Under the pieces are notes generated by a model. It saw only the letters and a program-made list of their open reading frames with translations. It did no database searches and was not told the origin of the DNA. 64,000 bases of DNA. Source: Alphaproteobacteria bacterium. Its GTDB lineage: Bacteria; Pseudomonadota; Alphaproteobacteria; SHNJ01. The translations under genes were made by a program, and so were the position numbers. Shown here piece by piece: positions 1-12,837 of this stretch. Location: positions 54,634-118,633 of the forward strand of contig SHNJ01000017.1 in the NCBI GenBank assembly GCA_004295055.1, read 5' to 3'. Position 1 is the first letter of the stretch, and every line of letters begins with the position of its first letter.

Positions 1-1
1 A

Positions 2-250
2 ACTGCACAATTGATTAAACCGGTACAACGTCATGCCAATGACACGGGATCGCCGGAATCCCAAGTAGCCATTTTAACCTCCCGCATTACGCAAACATCG
101 GCGCATTGCGAAGCCAATCCGAATGACAACCATTCGCGCCGTGGCTTGATCGGCATGGTTAATCGCCGCAACAAATTATTGAAATATTTAAAAGCTTCCA
201 GCCAAGAACGGTATGAAGCCTTGATTAAGAAATTGGGCTTGCGTAAGTAA
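2..250 (+). CDS. rpsO: 30S ribosomal protein S15, 5' end cut by the window edge
   Basis: S15 binds 16S rRNA early in small-subunit assembly, bridging the central domain. The open frame runs in from the window edge: the codons before base 11 read T-A-Q-L-I-K, matching the usual S15 N-terminus, so the TTG at 11 is an internal Leu codon and not the start. The hallmark block DTGSPESQVAIL, the DNHSRRGL motif and the C-terminal LIKKLGLRK are all present. About six residues are missing at the N-terminus compared with the usual 89. A Rho-independent terminator follows, and pnp lies downstream, the common rpsO-pnp order. Identification is secure; only the true start is out of view. Confidence 0.97.
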   Translation, partial: TAQLIKPVQRHANDTGSPESQVAILTSRITQTSAHCEANPNDNHSRRGLIGMVNRRNKLLKYLKASSQERYEALIKKLGLRK

Positions 251-270
251 CCTAATAAGCAAGTATATTT

Positions 271-301
271 CGAAAAAGCCGCTTTATAGCGGCTTTTTTA
301 T
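271..301 (+). terminator. Rho-independent terminator of rpsO
   Basis: A short GC-rich hairpin (arms AAAAAGCCGCT and AGCGGCTTTTT around a TTAT-type loop) runs into a T tract, about 20 bases after the rpsO stop. It separates rpsO from pnp, although read-through into pnp is common in this pair. Confidence 0.85.
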
Positions 302-580
302 GATTTTAACCTGCTAAAAACACTATCTTTTTTGGGTAAAATCCCTATAATTGCCCCCGAAACCCAGTGTGGAAACGACTAGTATAGAAAATAGTCCGGC
401 GGCCTTATGGAAGTGCCTCCTCTCCTTAGATCTCTTGCCCGTTAGGGACAGAGACGTCAAAGTAAGTGCAAGATCTATCAGAATTCGCACTTTGAACTTT
501 GAAAAGGGTGAGGGGGCTTTTTGCGTTTTTAACGCATGCTTTGTAAAGCGCTGGAAAACATATCAAGAAAGGAAAAGAAT
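302..580 (+). promoter_or_regulatory. pnp leader region
   Basis: About 280 bases without a convincing gene lie between the rpsO terminator and pnp. A TATAAT hexamer at 346-351 could be a -10 box, but no good -35 box stands 17 bases upstream. Two modest inverted repeats follow: GACTA/TAGTC (377-381 and 392-396) and AAGTGC/GCACTT (about 463-489). A structured leader would suit PNPase, whose mRNA is autoregulated through its 5' leader in enterobacteria; that this happens here is inference. The reading frame 351-608 lacks a ribosome-binding site, resembles nothing I know and overlaps the pnp start, so I do not call it. Confidence 0.35.
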
Positions 581-2710
581 ATGTTTCAAGTTTTTAGAAA
601 AGAATTAATGTGGGCCGGGCGCAAGCTGGTTTTGGAAACCGGTAAATTTGCCCGCCAAGCCGATGCCGCCGTTGTGGCGCGTTATGGCGATACCACCGTG
701 CTTTGCACCGTGGTTGGTGAAAAAACCGCCGATCCGGACAAAGACTTCTTCCCGTTAACCGTCAACTATCAAGAAAAAGCATTCGCCGCCGGTAAAATTC
801 CAGGCGGTTACAACAAACGCGAAGGCAAACCATCGGATGCCGAAACCCTGACATCGCGTCTGATCGACCGTCCGATCCGTCCATTATTCCCCGAAGGCTT
901 TACCAACGAAGTGCAAGTGGTTTGTACTTTGTTGTCGCATGATATGGAAAATATTTCCGATATCGTCGCTATCGTTGGTACTTCCGCCGCTTTGTGCTTG
1001 TCCGGTATTCCATTTATGGGCCCGGTTGGCGCATCGCGCATCGGTTATATTGATGGTCAATATGTATTGAACCCAACCATCACTCAGATGAAAAATTCGA
1101 AATTGGATCTGGTTGTCGCGGGTACCAGCGAAGGCGTTCTGATGGTGGAATCCGAAGCGCAAGAATTATCGGAAGAAATCATGTTAGGCGCGGTCGAATT
1201 CGGTCACAAAGAATTCCAGCCGGTTTTGGAAGCGATTATTCAACTCGCTGAAAATTGTGCGAAACCAGCATGGGAATTGCCGGCAAAGCCAGCGAACTAT
1301 GATTCGGTATTGTCGAAATTATCCGGCCTTGCCGAAGCTGGTTTGAAAAAAGCCTATAAAAACACCGTCAAACAAGAACGTCACAAAGCGATCGATGAAG
1401 TTAAGAAAACCGCCTTGGCCGCATTCGAAGGCGATGAAGACGGCGCGAAATTGGCGCCGGCCTTGTTAACGGAATTGGAATCGCGCATCGTTCGCGGCCA
1501 AATTCTGGACACCGGCACGCGTATCGACGGCCGCGATGGCAAAACCGTCCGCCCGATCGTTGCCGAAGTTGGCTTGTTGCCACGCACCCATGGCAGCGCT
1601 TTGTTCACCCGCGGTGAAACACAGGCTCTGGTGGTTGCAACCCTCGGCACTGGCGAAGACGAACAACGCATTGATTACATCACCGGCGAAGCGCACGAAA
1701 GCTTCATGTTGCATTATAACTTCCCGCCTTACTCGGTTGGCGAAGTTGGCCGTTTGGGCTCTCCTGGCCGCCGCGAAATCGGCCACGGTAAATTGGCCTG
1801 GCGCGCGATTCGTCCATTATTGCCGGCGAAAGAAGCATTCCCATACACGATCCGTATCGTGTCGGAAATCACCGAATCGAACGGTTCGTCCTCGATGGCG
1901 ACCGTGTGCGGTTCCTCGCTCGCCTTGATGGATGCCGGCGTTCCATTGCCGCGCCCCGTGGCGGGTATCGCCATGGGCTTGATCAAAGAAGGCAGCAAAT
2001 ACGCGGTCATCTCTGACATTTTGGGCGATGAAGATCATTTGGGCGATATGGATTTCAAAGTCGCCGGTACCAAAGACGGTATCACTGCCTTGCAAATGGA
2101 TATTAAAATCACCTCGATCACGGCCGAAATTATGAAAGTCGCGGTCAATCAGGCGAAAGAAGGCCGTTTGCATATTCTTGGCGAAATGGCCAAGGGCTTG
2201 GGCACCGCGCGCGAAGGTGTCAGCCAGAATGCGCCGCGCATTACCACGTTCCAGATTCCGCGCGATAAAATCCGCGAAGTCATCGGAACAGGCGGCAAAG
2301 TTATCCGCGAAATCGTCGAAGTCACCGGCGCGAAGGTGGATATCGAAGATGACGGTACGATCAAAGTCGCCGCCGTCGATCAAAAAGCCGCAGAAGCCGC
2401 GATCCAATGGATCAAGGGCATCGTGGCCGAACCAGAAGTCGGCGTGATTTACCAAGGCAAAGTCGTGAAAACCATGGAATTCGGCGCATTCGTCAATTTC
2501 TTGGGCGCGCGCGACGGTCTGGTTCACATCAGCGAATTGGCCCCGCAACGCGTCAATAAAACCACCGACATCGTCAATGTTGGCGATCAGGTTTGGGTCA
2601 AGGTTGTTGGATTCGACGATCGTGGCAAAATTAAATTATCCATGAAACAAGTCGATCAAGCGACCGGCAAGGCGCAAGACGTGCCGAAGAAAGAAAAAGC
2701 GGCTAGTTAA
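581..2710 (+). CDS. pnp: polyribonucleotide nucleotidyltransferase (PNPase)
   Basis: PNPase degrades RNA 3' to 5' phosphorolytically, releasing nucleoside diphosphates; it is a trimeric cytoplasmic enzyme and a usual degradosome partner. The 709 residues match the family length. In order: first RNase PH-like domain (motif [11 protein letters not shown] near residue 85, [12 protein letters not shown] near 100), helical linker (about 250-320), second RNase PH-like domain (about 330-550), KH domain with the loop IGTGGK (about 570) and C-terminal S1 domain ([13 protein letters not shown], about 640-700). I start at ATG 581, with AAGGAAAAG seven bases upstream, rather than at the in-frame ATG 536, because MFQVFRKEL fits the family N-terminus. 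Confidence 0.97.
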   Translation: MFQVFRKELMWAGRKLVLETGKFARQADAAVVARYGDTTVLCTVVGEKTADPDKDFFPLTVNYQEKAFAAGKIPGGYNKREGKPSDAETLTSRLIDRPIRPLFPEGFTNEVQVVCTLLSHDMENISDIVAIVGTSAALCLSGIPFMGPVGASRIGYIDGQYVLNPTITQMKNSKLDLVVAGTSEGVLMVESEAQELSEEIMLGAVEFGHKEFQPVLEAIIQLAENCAKPAWELPAKPANYDSVLSKLSGLAEAGLKKAYKNTVKQERHKAIDEVKKTALAAFEGDEDGAKLAPALLTELESRIVRGQILDTGTRIDGRDGKTVRPIVAEVGLLPRTHGSALFTRGETQALVVATLGTGEDEQRIDYITGEAHESFMLHYNFPPYSVGEVGRLGSPGRREIGHGKLAWRAIRPLLPAKEAFPYTIRIVSEITESNGSSSMATVCGSSLALMDAGVPLPRPVAGIAMGLIKEGSKYAVISDILGDEDHLGDMDFKVAGTKDGITALQMDIKITSITAEIMKVAVNQAKEGRLHILGEMAKGLGTAREGVSQNAPRITTFQIPRDKIREVIGTGGKVIREIVEVTGAKVDIEDDGTIKVAAVDQKAAEAAIQWIKGIVAEPEVGVIYQGKVVKTMEFGAFVNFLGARDGLVHISELAPQRVNKTTDIVNVGDQVWVKVVGFDDRGKIKLSMKQVDQATGKAQDVPKKEKAAS

Positions 2711-2728
2711 TTAACGCCGTATCAGGTA

Positions 2729-2758
2729 CAAAGGGCAGGGTAATACCTGCCCTTTTTC
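2729..2758 (+). terminator. Rho-independent terminator of pnp
   Basis: A strong 10-bp stem (AAAGGGCAGG / CCTGCCCTTT) with a small loop is followed by a T-rich run. It starts about 20 bases after the pnp stop and ends just before the next gene's ribosome-binding site. Confidence 0.9.
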
Positions 2759-2778
2759 TTTTCGGAATGGAGACGCCG

Positions 2779-3237
2779 ATGACAAAGATTCAAACCCAAT
2801 ATAAAGATATTTTGGTCACCGCGGTTGAAGGTGAAAATGGCATTGGCGATGTCAAAGTTTTTCTGTCCAAAGGCAAAAAACCGACTGGTGCGAACGCCAA
2901 ATTGACCAAGGCGGTCGAAGGCGCCATCAAAGGCAAAATCAATTTCAAAGATCTCGATATGTCCTGGGCAACGCCATTTCAAGCGCGAGTGTACCGCGAG
3001 ATGGTAAAAATTAAACCAGGCCGGGTTTTAACCTATGCTGAACTCGCCAAAAAAATCGGCGCGCCAAAGGCGTATCGCGCCGTCGCATCGGCCTGTGCCA
3101 GAAATCAAATCCCGCTGATTATTCCTTGCCACCGTGTTGTTCGCACCGGCGGCGGGCTTGGTGGTTATTCGTCCAAAGACGGATTGAAGATGAAAAGATA
3201 TTTGTTGAATTTGGAAGGCTATAAGGTCGCCGCTTAG
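2779..3237 (+). CDS. ogt: methylated-DNA--[protein]-cysteine S-methyltransferase
   Basis: This suicidal DNA-repair protein moves the alkyl group from O6-alkylguanine to its own cysteine. The C-terminal DNA-binding domain (about residues 65-150) carries the active-site motif IPCHRVV with the acceptor Cys117 and the GGLGGYSSKDGLK block. The arginine finger lies in AYRAVASACARN, where the family usually has ARAVG. The N-terminal 60 residues (lysine-rich, VTAVEGENGIGDVKVFL) only loosely resemble the usual N-terminal domain. I start at ATG 2779, with GGAG at 2769-2772, rather than at the in-frame ATG 2767, which lies on top of that ribosome-binding site. The MFS gene follows after five bases, probably in the same transcript. 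Confidence 0.92.
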   Translation: MTKIQTQYKDILVTAVEGENGIGDVKVFLSKGKKPTGANAKLTKAVEGAIKGKINFKDLDMSWATPFQARVYREMVKIKPGRVLTYAELAKKIGAPKAYRAVASACARNQIPLIIPCHRVVRTGGGLGGYSSKDGLKMKRYLLNLEGYKVAA

Positions 3238-3242
3238 TTATT

Positions 3243-6886
<3,644 letters not shown>

Positions 6887-6953
6887 TTATAGGTCAAAAT
6901 ATAGCAAAAAATGGCGTTTTTTACCAAAGAAAACGCCCTAAAATTCCAACGTT

Positions 6954-8123
6954 TTATGAATGGGTTATGGGGGTAATTTGAGCGTTTTGGACGGCTAAAA
7001 TTTGCGCCGATTTCCAATCGCCAAACAGCGCCGCATCCGCTCCTGAAACAAAGGCCTGAATACCTAGATTCTCGATCACATTCGCCAGGGCGGCGCGGTG
7101 CCGGTCGTCCAAATGCGCCGCCAATTCATCCAGCAATAAAATCGGCGTCTTGCGTTTTTCGGTTATCAGCAAACGGCTATGGCCCAGAATGATGGCGATT
7201 AGGGCAATTTTCTGCTCGCCGGTCGAACAATCCCCCGCCAAACGGTTTTTGCCGATATGAAAGGCGGTGAAATCATCGCGTCCCGCGCCTTCGCGGGTAG
7301 ATCTAACCAGCCGGTCACGTTCGCGCGAATCCTTCAGCCGGTCTTGTAACAAAGATACGGCATTATTATCGCCCTCAGCCGCAATATCCGCCCAAATCTT
7401 GCTTTGTAAATCGAGGCGCAGTTTGGGGAAATCCGGGCCGAATTGGCCGATATGATCGTTAAGTCTTTCGATATATTCCGCCCGGGCGCGGGATATGGAA
7501 ATGCTGTTTTCGGCGATTTGCCGTTCCAGTGTACCGATCCATTCTTGGTCGATGCGGCCAAAACTAAGCAGCCTCAACCGTTCCCTCTGCGCTTTTTCCA
7601 GGGCTTGGATATGCTGCAAATGCACCGGGTAAAACGCATAAACCAACCGGTCCAAAAATCGTCTGCGTTCCGACCTGGATTCAACAAATAACCGGTCCAT
7701 CGCCGGGGTCAGCCAGGCGATGGTGCAATATTCCGCCAAATCGGTTTGCGCGGATTTTTTTTCGTCGATTTGAATTAACCGTTTGCTGCGCGGGGCGGCG
7801 CTGTCGGTGCCGGTGCCAATACGGTGGGTGGTGTGCGGCGTCGTTAAATCCGCCACCACGGACCAGCCAGATTTAATAGATGACGCCAATGCCAACTCGC
7901 CCATTTTGGCATTGCGCAAACCACGCCCCGGCGATAACAAAGAAATCGCTTCCAGAATATTGGTTTTCCCGGCGCCATTCGCACCAGTTAAAATTACCGA
8001 ACGACCATCTAGGTGTAGATTAAGATCGGCATAATTGCGGAAGTTGGATAATCGCAAAGCGCTTATCGTAGACCGTAGGCCGTGGACCATAGACGGATTT
8101 TGTTGCGGTTTTGTATGAACCAT
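6954..8123 (-). CDS. recF: DNA replication and repair protein RecF
   Basis: RecF is an SMC-like ATPase that helps load RecA at single-strand gaps with RecO and RecR. Visible features are LRLSNFRNYADLNL, Walker A GANGAGKTNILEAI, the family GRGLR segment, the signature LAGDCSTGEQKIALIAIIL and Walker B PILLLDELAAHLDDRH. The N-terminus is odd: codons before ISALRLSNF are made of heptanucleotide repeats giving VHGLRST, and candidate starts are ATG 8123 or ATG 8090. Neither has a clear ribosome-binding site, so the start is uncertain and I give the longer form. The gene lies 48 bases after dnaN; the repeat element fills that gap and runs into the coding region. gyrB follows. Confidence 0.94.
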   Translation of the reverse strand: MVHTKPQQNPSMVHGLRSTISALRLSNFRNYADLNLHLDGRSVILTGANGAGKTNILEAISLLSPGRGLRNAKMGELALASSIKSGWSVVADLTTPHTTHRIGTGTDSAAPRSKRLIQIDEKKSAQTDLAEYCTIAWLTPAMDRLFVESRSERRRFLDRLVYAFYPVHLQHIQALEKAQRERLRLLSFGRIDQEWIGTLERQIAENSISISRARAEYIERLNDHIGQFGPDFPKLRLDLQSKIWADIAAEGDNNAVSLLQDRLKDSRERDRLVRSTREGAGRDDFTAFHIGKNRLAGDCSTGEQKIALIAIILGHSRLLITEKRKTPILLLDELAAHLDDRHRAALANVIENLGIQAFVSGADAALFGDWKSAQILAVQNAQITPITHS

Positions 8124-8172
8124 ATAATCAATCGGTTTGTTTTCGGTCTACTGCTTACAGTCTACCGTCTAC
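8067..8172. repeat. inverted heptanucleotide-repeat element E1 (dnaN/recF junction)
   Basis: Four period-7 units at 8067-8094 (CGTAGAC, CGTAGGC, then two variants) face four units of the opposite sense at 8145-8172 (GGTCTAC to CGTCTAC), separated by about 50 bases. The whole unit resembles E4 at 16601-16703, including the GTAGACCGAAAA edge and an internal ATGGTT that can start translation of the neighbouring gene. The inner array encodes the first residues of RecF. See the findings. Confidence 0.8.
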
Positions 8173-9284
8173 TAGACCCGCATCGGCATCAGCACGTATA
8201 AGCTGGTCGTATCGGCCGGATCTTGAATGATCGTTGGGCTGGCGCCATCCGATAATTTGAATTGCGCGCCTTCGGAATCGATTTGCTGTGCTATATCCAG
8301 TAGATACCGGGAATTGAAACCGATTTCGATCGCATCCGAATCGTATTTCACTTCGATTTCCTCGGTCGCTTGGCCGGATTCGGCCGATTGTGCCGATAAT
8401 GTTAAGGCGCCGGCATTCAGACTGAGTTTGATCGCGCGGGATTTTTCCGAAGAAATGGTGGCCACGCGGTCAACTGCCTCGGCAAACGATTTGCGATCAA
8501 CGATCAGAATTTTATCGTTATCGGCCGGAATGACGCGTTCATAATCCGGGAATGTGCCATCGATCAGTTTCGAAGACAGCACGATGCCATCCAAGGCGAA
8601 ACGGATCTGGGTTTCTGACAAAGAAATCTCGACAGTCGTGGAAACTTCTTCGATTAGTTTACGAATCTCGCCAATGGTTTTGCGCGGAATGATAACACCC
8701 GGAATTTTCGCGGCGCCTTCCGGCAATGGCATTTCGATACGCGCCAAACGGTGGCCGTCGGTCGCAACGGCGCGCAATACCGGCACATCGTTCGATTTGG
8801 TCGCATGGATATAAATGCCGTTCAGGTAATAACGGGTTTCGTCCTGCAGAATCGCAAAACGGGTGCGATCGATCAGGCCGCGCAATTCCGACGCCGGCAA
8901 TGCAAATTTATGCAGCAATGGTTTGTTATCGTAAGCCGGGAAGTCGCCAACCGGCAATGTGCCCAGCGTGAAACGGGAACGGCCGGAGCGAATGGTCAAT
9001 TGCGCATCTTTCAAAGATAATTCAATTTGCGCACCTTCGGGCAATTTACGCACGATTTCATACAGCGTATGGGCCGGTGCGGTGATGGAGCCATTTTGCG
9101 AAATCGATGCTGGCGCGCCTTCGATAATGGTCAAGTCCATATCGGTTGCGGTTAGAAATAATTTATCTTGTTCCGCTTTCAAAAGAACGTTCGATAAAAT
9201 TGGAATGGTGTTGCGTTTTTCGACGACGGTTTGCACATGCGCCAAGGCTTTTAATAATGCGCTGCGTTCAATCGATAATTTCAT
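8172..9284 (-). CDS. dnaN: DNA polymerase III subunit beta (sliding clamp)
   Basis: The processivity clamp: a ring-shaped dimer that tethers DNA polymerase III and other partners to DNA. The 370 residues match the family and form three repeated clamp domains. Recognisable stretches are MKLSIERSALLKAL, VVEKRNTIPILSNVLL, PVGDFP, LNGIYIH, ATDGHRLA, FPDYERVIP and the C-terminal YVLMPMRV. The start at 9284 has GGAG eight bases upstream. The stop lies at the edge of the heptanucleotide element that precedes recF. A terminator stands between dnaA and dnaN, so dnaN may have its own promoter in the 150 bases between them. Confidence 0.97.
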   Translation of the reverse strand: MKLSIERSALLKALAHVQTVVEKRNTIPILSNVLLKAEQDKLFLTATDMDLTIIEGAPASISQNGSITAPAHTLYEIVRKLPEGAQIELSLKDAQLTIRSGRSRFTLGTLPVGDFPAYDNKPLLHKFALPASELRGLIDRTRFAILQDETRYYLNGIYIHATKSNDVPVLRAVATDGHRLARIEMPLPEGAAKIPGVIIPRKTIGEIRKLIEEVSTTVEISLSETQIRFALDGIVLSSKLIDGTFPDYERVIPADNDKILIVDRKSFAEAVDRVATISSEKSRAIKLSLNAGALTLSAQSAESGQATEEIEVKYDSDAIEIGFNSRYLLDIAQQIDSEGAQFKLSDGASPTIIQDPADTTSLYVLMPMRV

Positions 9285-9388
9285 GGAATATTCTCCGCTT
9301 TCTAAGGAATCGCGCCTAATCGTTTCCGATAGGTCTGCAACCGGTATTTAGGGCGTTCAAGCGGCTAAAATCAATCGAAAAAGTAACA

Positions 9389-9414
9389 AAAAACCGGGCT
9401 TTAGCCCGGTTTTC
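9389..9414 (-). terminator. hairpin terminator between dnaA and dnaN
   Basis: AAACCGGGC TTTA GCCCGGTTT is a perfect stem with A tracts on one side and T tracts on the other, so it can act in either direction. It lies about 25 bases after the dnaA stop on the minus strand, and would limit read-through from dnaA into dnaN. Confidence 0.75.
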
Positions 9415-9438
9415 CTAGTCTTTCTGGAAGGACGATTT

Positions 9439-10878
9439 TTACTGTTCCAGCATTTTGCGCAATAAATCGACTTCTTGGGCAAAGGCGGCGTCGCCCAGGC
9501 ACAAATCTTCGATCTTGCGGACCGCATGCATCACGGTGGTATGGTCGCGGCCGCCGAATTTCCGGCCGATTTCCGGCAAGGAACGCTGGGTCAGTTGTTT
9601 GGCCAGATACATGGCCACTTGGCGGGGCCGGGCGACAACCCGGGCGCGGCGTGGCGAATGCATATCGGTCAGGCGGATATTGAAATGATCGGCTACCCGG
9701 CGCTGAATCTCATCGATCGTGATTTTCCGGTCGGCGGAACGCAATAGATCGCGCAGCAATTCCTGAGTATTGGGCAGGTTAATATCGCGTCCAACCAGGG
9801 TCGAATGCGCTACCAAGCGGTTTAAAGCCCCTTCCAGTTCGCGGACGTTGCTGGTGATTTTTTGTGATAAAAATTCCAGCACATCTTGCGGGACATCAAC
9901 TTTCAAATTTTGGGCCTTGGCGCGCAAGATATTTAGGCGCAATTCATTGTCGGTTGGGTGAATATCAACCACCAAACCCCAACCCAGGCGGGAACGCATG
10001 CGTTCTTCCAGACCTTCCAAATCGGATGGCGATTTATCGGCCGAAATAATGACTTGGCGGTTTTGATCCACCAACGCATTGAAAGTATGGAAAAATTCTT
10101 CCTGGGTTGATTCTTTGCCGCCGATGAACTGCACATCATCGATCATTAATACATCAACCGAGCGGAACAGATCTTTGAATGCAACCGTATCTTTGTGACG
10201 CAAAGCGCGGATGAATTGATACATAAATTTCTCAGCGGATAAGTACAAGACTTTTTTGCCAGGATTCTTTTTGGTGATATGCCAAGCAATCGCATGCATT
10301 AGATGGGTTTTGCCCAAACCGACGCCGCCATATAGGAATAATGGGTTGAATGGTACTTTTTCCGATTCTGCCACGCGGCGGGCAGCGGCAAAGGCCAATT
10401 CGTTTGGTTTGCCAATAATGAAATTTTCAAACGTATAACGTGGATCCAGAGGGGCGCTGATCGACATTAAGTCGTTAATATTTTCGATTTCGGTTTTGAT
10501 TTCGCCCATGTCTTTGCCACCAACAACCGAAAAGCTTCTTTTCTTGTCAGCGGGTTCGGCATTGGTAATCACGATTTCAATCGCTTTAATCATCGGGCAT
10601 TGTTCAACCCATAATTTGCGCAACCGGTCGCCGTAACGCGATAAAACCCAATCCCGCACCGCGCGGTTAGGTGCGGCCATTTGGATAGAAGTATTGTTCA
10701 ATTGCACCAGGTTTAACGGTTGAACCCAGTTTTTATAGGCGACTTCGCCAATTTCACTGCGCATGCCGGTGCGGACTTTGCTCCACATTTGCGATAATTT
10801 TTGTAGATCTATTTCTAAGGTTGGATTGAATGCGTAATTTTGTTCCATGTTCCAAATATTTTCAGCAGAACGAGCCAT
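9439..10878 (-). CDS. dnaA: chromosomal replication initiator protein DnaA
   Basis: DnaA is the AAA+ initiator that binds DnaA boxes at oriC and opens the DNA. The 479 residues show domain I (WSKVRTGMRSEIGEVAYKNWVQPL, about 30-100), a short linker, AAA+ domain III (YTFENFIIGKPNELA, Walker A GGVGLGKTHLMHAI, Walker B VLMIDDVQFIGGK, ERMRSRLGWG) and DNA-binding domain IV (SLPEIGRKFGGRDHTTVMHA). The start at 10878 is supported by GGAGG eight bases upstream; a second in-frame ATG ten codons on (MEQNYAF) is possible. It sits between rpsT and dnaN in the usual alphaproteobacterial order. Regulatory DNA probably lies in the AT-rich 0.6 kb upstream. Confidence 0.97.
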   Translation of the reverse strand: MARSAENIWNMEQNYAFNPTLEIDLQKLSQMWSKVRTGMRSEIGEVAYKNWVQPLNLVQLNNTSIQMAAPNRAVRDWVLSRYGDRLRKLWVEQCPMIKAIEIVITNAEPADKKRSFSVVGGKDMGEIKTEIENINDLMSISAPLDPRYTFENFIIGKPNELAFAAARRVAESEKVPFNPLFLYGGVGLGKTHLMHAIAWHITKKNPGKKVLYLSAEKFMYQFIRALRHKDTVAFKDLFRSVDVLMIDDVQFIGGKESTQEEFFHTFNALVDQNRQVIISADKSPSDLEGLEERMRSRLGWGLVVDIHPTDNELRLNILRAKAQNLKVDVPQDVLEFLSQKITSNVRELEGALNRLVAHSTLVGRDINLPNTQELLRDLLRSADRKITIDEIQRRVADHFNIRLTDMHSPRRARVVARPRQVAMYLAKQLTQRSLPEIGRKFGGRDHTTVMHAVRKIEDLCLGDAAFAQEVDLLRKMLEQ

Positions 10879-11492
10879 GAACTGGCCTCCGGTTTATAAA
10901 ATGATTAGTGATTGACGAAATTAGTCAGGATAGCAGTAAAGTTGCGCATATAGCCGCGAAGCGTAAAATCAAAATTTGTTTTTTGATAATTATTGGTCGG
11001 GCGACCAAAGTTTTTTATTTTAATTACACTCACGCTAACCTCCCTGAATGGTTGAACGCAACGCGATTTAATTTACCACATATCTTGAAACCAAAATTTA
11101 AATCGTGATTTCAAAATTACCTTAACCACTTTCGATGTTCGTTTTTCCCTGTCACACTGTTCTATGAATTAAACGTTTTTTACCTTAATTTATTTTTAAA
11201 TTTTCTGATGGCGTTTAATGCAGTATTTACGGGGCTAAACTCCTATTGCGATTGCTTGTTAAAGCGATCCGAAATCTACACCCGGGCCATACAAATGCAA
11301 TCGGTTTTTTTTGAAAAAAGGCAAAAAAATAGTTTGACAAAAAAAATTGCTGCAACTTGAACGGCTTATCTAATTGACCCGCCGCATCACTACAAATTGC
11401 AAGCGATTTTTTTTAGAAAAAAATCTTTTTTCTTGCGCCGCGAAAAAAATATTTTGCAAATTCAATTTAAAGGAACGGATGTTGGCATTCAT
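10879..11492. promoter_or_regulatory. AT-rich gap upstream of dnaA, possible promoter or origin-related DNA
   Basis: About 610 bases without a supported gene. The stretch is strongly AT-rich, with long A and T runs (11300-11350 and 11405-11460). I looked for DnaA boxes of the TTATNCACA type on both strands and saw none that is convincing; TTTACCACA near 11072 is a poor match. A TTGACA hexamer at 11335-11340 has no well-spaced -10 box. The dnaA promoter must lie here or further upstream. An origin is possible by location and composition but is not shown by motifs. Confidence 0.35.
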
Positions 11493-11524
11493 AAAAAAAC
11501 CGCCCGAAAATTGGGCGGTTTTTA
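11493..11524 (-). terminator. Rho-independent terminator of rpsT
   Basis: AAAAAACCGCCC GAAAATT GGGCGGTTTTT forms a stable hairpin flanked by A and T runs, about 20 bases past the rpsT stop on the minus strand. Confidence 0.88.
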
Positions 11525-11543
11525 ATTGGTAAAATTTCCAATT

Positions 11544-11816
11544 TTATTTTTTTGCTGCGATTTTTTTAACGGCAGCATTTAAGCGCGAGATTTTACGGGA
11601 AGCAGCGTTCTGTTTCAAAACGCCTTTGGTAACGCCGCGTTGAATTTGCGGTTTCGCGGATTTCAATGCTTCGTTTGCCGCTTTCGCATCGCCTTTTTTC
11701 ACGGCCGTTTCGACTTTTTTAATTGCCGAGCGGATTTGCGACCGGCGTGCATTGTTGATCGCTGTGCGGCGGACTGCTACGCGGACGGCTTTTTTCGCTG
11801 ATTTGGTATTAGCCAT
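11544..11816 (-). CDS. rpsT: 30S ribosomal protein S20
   Basis: S20 binds 16S rRNA directly during early 30S assembly. The 90 residues are highly basic and begin MANTKSAKKAVR, the family hallmark, followed by ARRSQIRSAIKKVE and the usual segment in which a C-terminal NAASRKISRLN helix ends in lysines (KKIAAKK). It has its own terminator downstream and lies directly upstream of dnaA, as in many alphaproteobacteria. Confidence 0.97.
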   Translation of the reverse strand: MANTKSAKKAVRVAVRRTAINNARRSQIRSAIKKVETAVKKGDAKAANEALKSAKPQIQRGVTKGVLKQNAASRKISRLNAAVKKIAAKK

Positions 11817-11924
11817 ATGTTCTTAAACCCTAACCTTAGTTGTTTAAATCAGGGGGTTTTTTAGGGGTAAATGGCCCTTTTGTCAATAGGCTTAGAGCCA
11901 ATAAAACCCTATAAAACCATCATT

Positions 11925-12803
11925 TTACTGGTTTTTGAACTCTGGCTTGCGTTTATCGATAAAGGCCTGCATGCCTTCTTTTTGGTCACCCGTTGCAAAG
12001 CAAGCATGGAACAAACGGCGTTCCAAATGCACTCCTTCGGATAAGAAAGTTTCAAACGACTTATTAATCGCTTCTTTGATCATATAAACGCTGGGGCGGG
12101 ATTTGCTGGCGATAATCTGCGCTGTTTTGATTGCTTCCTTGCGCAATTCGGCCAATGGCACCACGCGGGCAACCAAACCGGCCTTTTCAGCCTCATTCGC
12201 ATCCATCATCCGGCCGGTCAGGCACATTTCCATGGCTTTGGATTTGCCCAATGCCTTGCATAAACGCTGGGTGCCGCCGGAACCAGGGATAATGCCCAGA
12301 TTGACTTCCGGCTGGCCGAATTTTGCGTTATCGGCGGCGATGATGAAATCGCACATCATTGCCATCTCACATCCGCCACCCAGAGCGAATCCCGATACGG
12401 CGGCAATAACCGGTTTACGGCATTGGGTCACGCGTTCCCAGTCCTTGGTAATATAATCTTCCAAATAAACGGTCGAAAAATCCTTGGCTTGCATTTCTTT
12501 AATATCGGCACCGGCGGCAAAGGCTTTGTCACTCCCAGTTAAGATGATGCATCCAATATGGTTATCGGTATCGCAATCTTCGAGCGCCCAGCCCATTTCA
12601 GTAACCAATGCGGCATTCAACGCGTTCAATGCGGTTGGACGGTTCAGCGTAATAATGGCGACGCGATCCAATTTTTCTAAAATAATGTTTTCGTATTTAT
12701 GGCCATTGGTGGTGGACGTATCGATTTTCAATGCGGCGGATGGAGACATGGGAATAACCAAATGTTTGAGTTTGCGAAAGAAAGGCAGGATAGAAGAGGA
12801 CAT
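11925..12803 (-). CDS. enoyl-CoA hydratase (crotonase family)
   Basis: Predicted to hydrate trans-2-enoyl-CoA to 3-hydroxyacyl-CoA in fatty-acid beta-oxidation. The crotonase fold is clear: NRPTALNALNAALV, the oxyanion segment AFAAGADIKEM, GFALGGGCEMAMMCD with the first catalytic Glu, and FGQPEVNLGIIPGSGGTQR with the second Glu. Both glutamates suggest a true hydratase rather than an isomerase. The 292-residue form from 12803 has an extra basic N-terminus; starting at the Met of MSPSAALK (12749) gives about 274 residues, closer to the family, and neither start has a good ribosome-binding site. A crotonase gene beside rpsT-dnaA occurs in other alphaproteobacteria. Confidence 0.92.
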   Translation of the reverse strand: MSSSILPFFRKLKHLVIPMSPSAALKIDTSTTNGHKYENIILEKLDRVAIITLNRPTALNALNAALVTEMGWALEDCDTDNHIGCIILTGSDKAFAAGADIKEMQAKDFSTVYLEDYITKDWERVTQCRKPVIAAVSGFALGGGCEMAMMCDFIIAADNAKFGQPEVNLGIIPGSGGTQRLCKALGKSKAMEMCLTGRMMDANEAEKAGLVARVVPLAELRKEAIKTAQIIASKSRPSVYMIKEAINKSFETFLSEGVHLERRLFHACFATGDQKEGMQAFIDKRKPEFKNQ

Positions 12804-12837
12804 ATATAAAGACAGGATAGATTAACCCGGAAATAGT

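Noticed and set aside
351..608. An 85-codon frame between rpsO and pnp
   Set aside because: No ribosome-binding site, unfamiliar composition, and it overlaps the pnp start in another frame; more likely leader sequence.
1817..2548. Long open frame on the minus strand inside pnp (243 codons)
   Set aside because: Lies entirely opposite a certain gene and gives His/Asp/Phe-rich nonsense typical of antisense frames in biased codons.
10908..11108. A 66-codon frame in the gap upstream of dnaA
   Set aside because: No ribosome-binding site and AT-driven composition; overlaps the probable promoter region.
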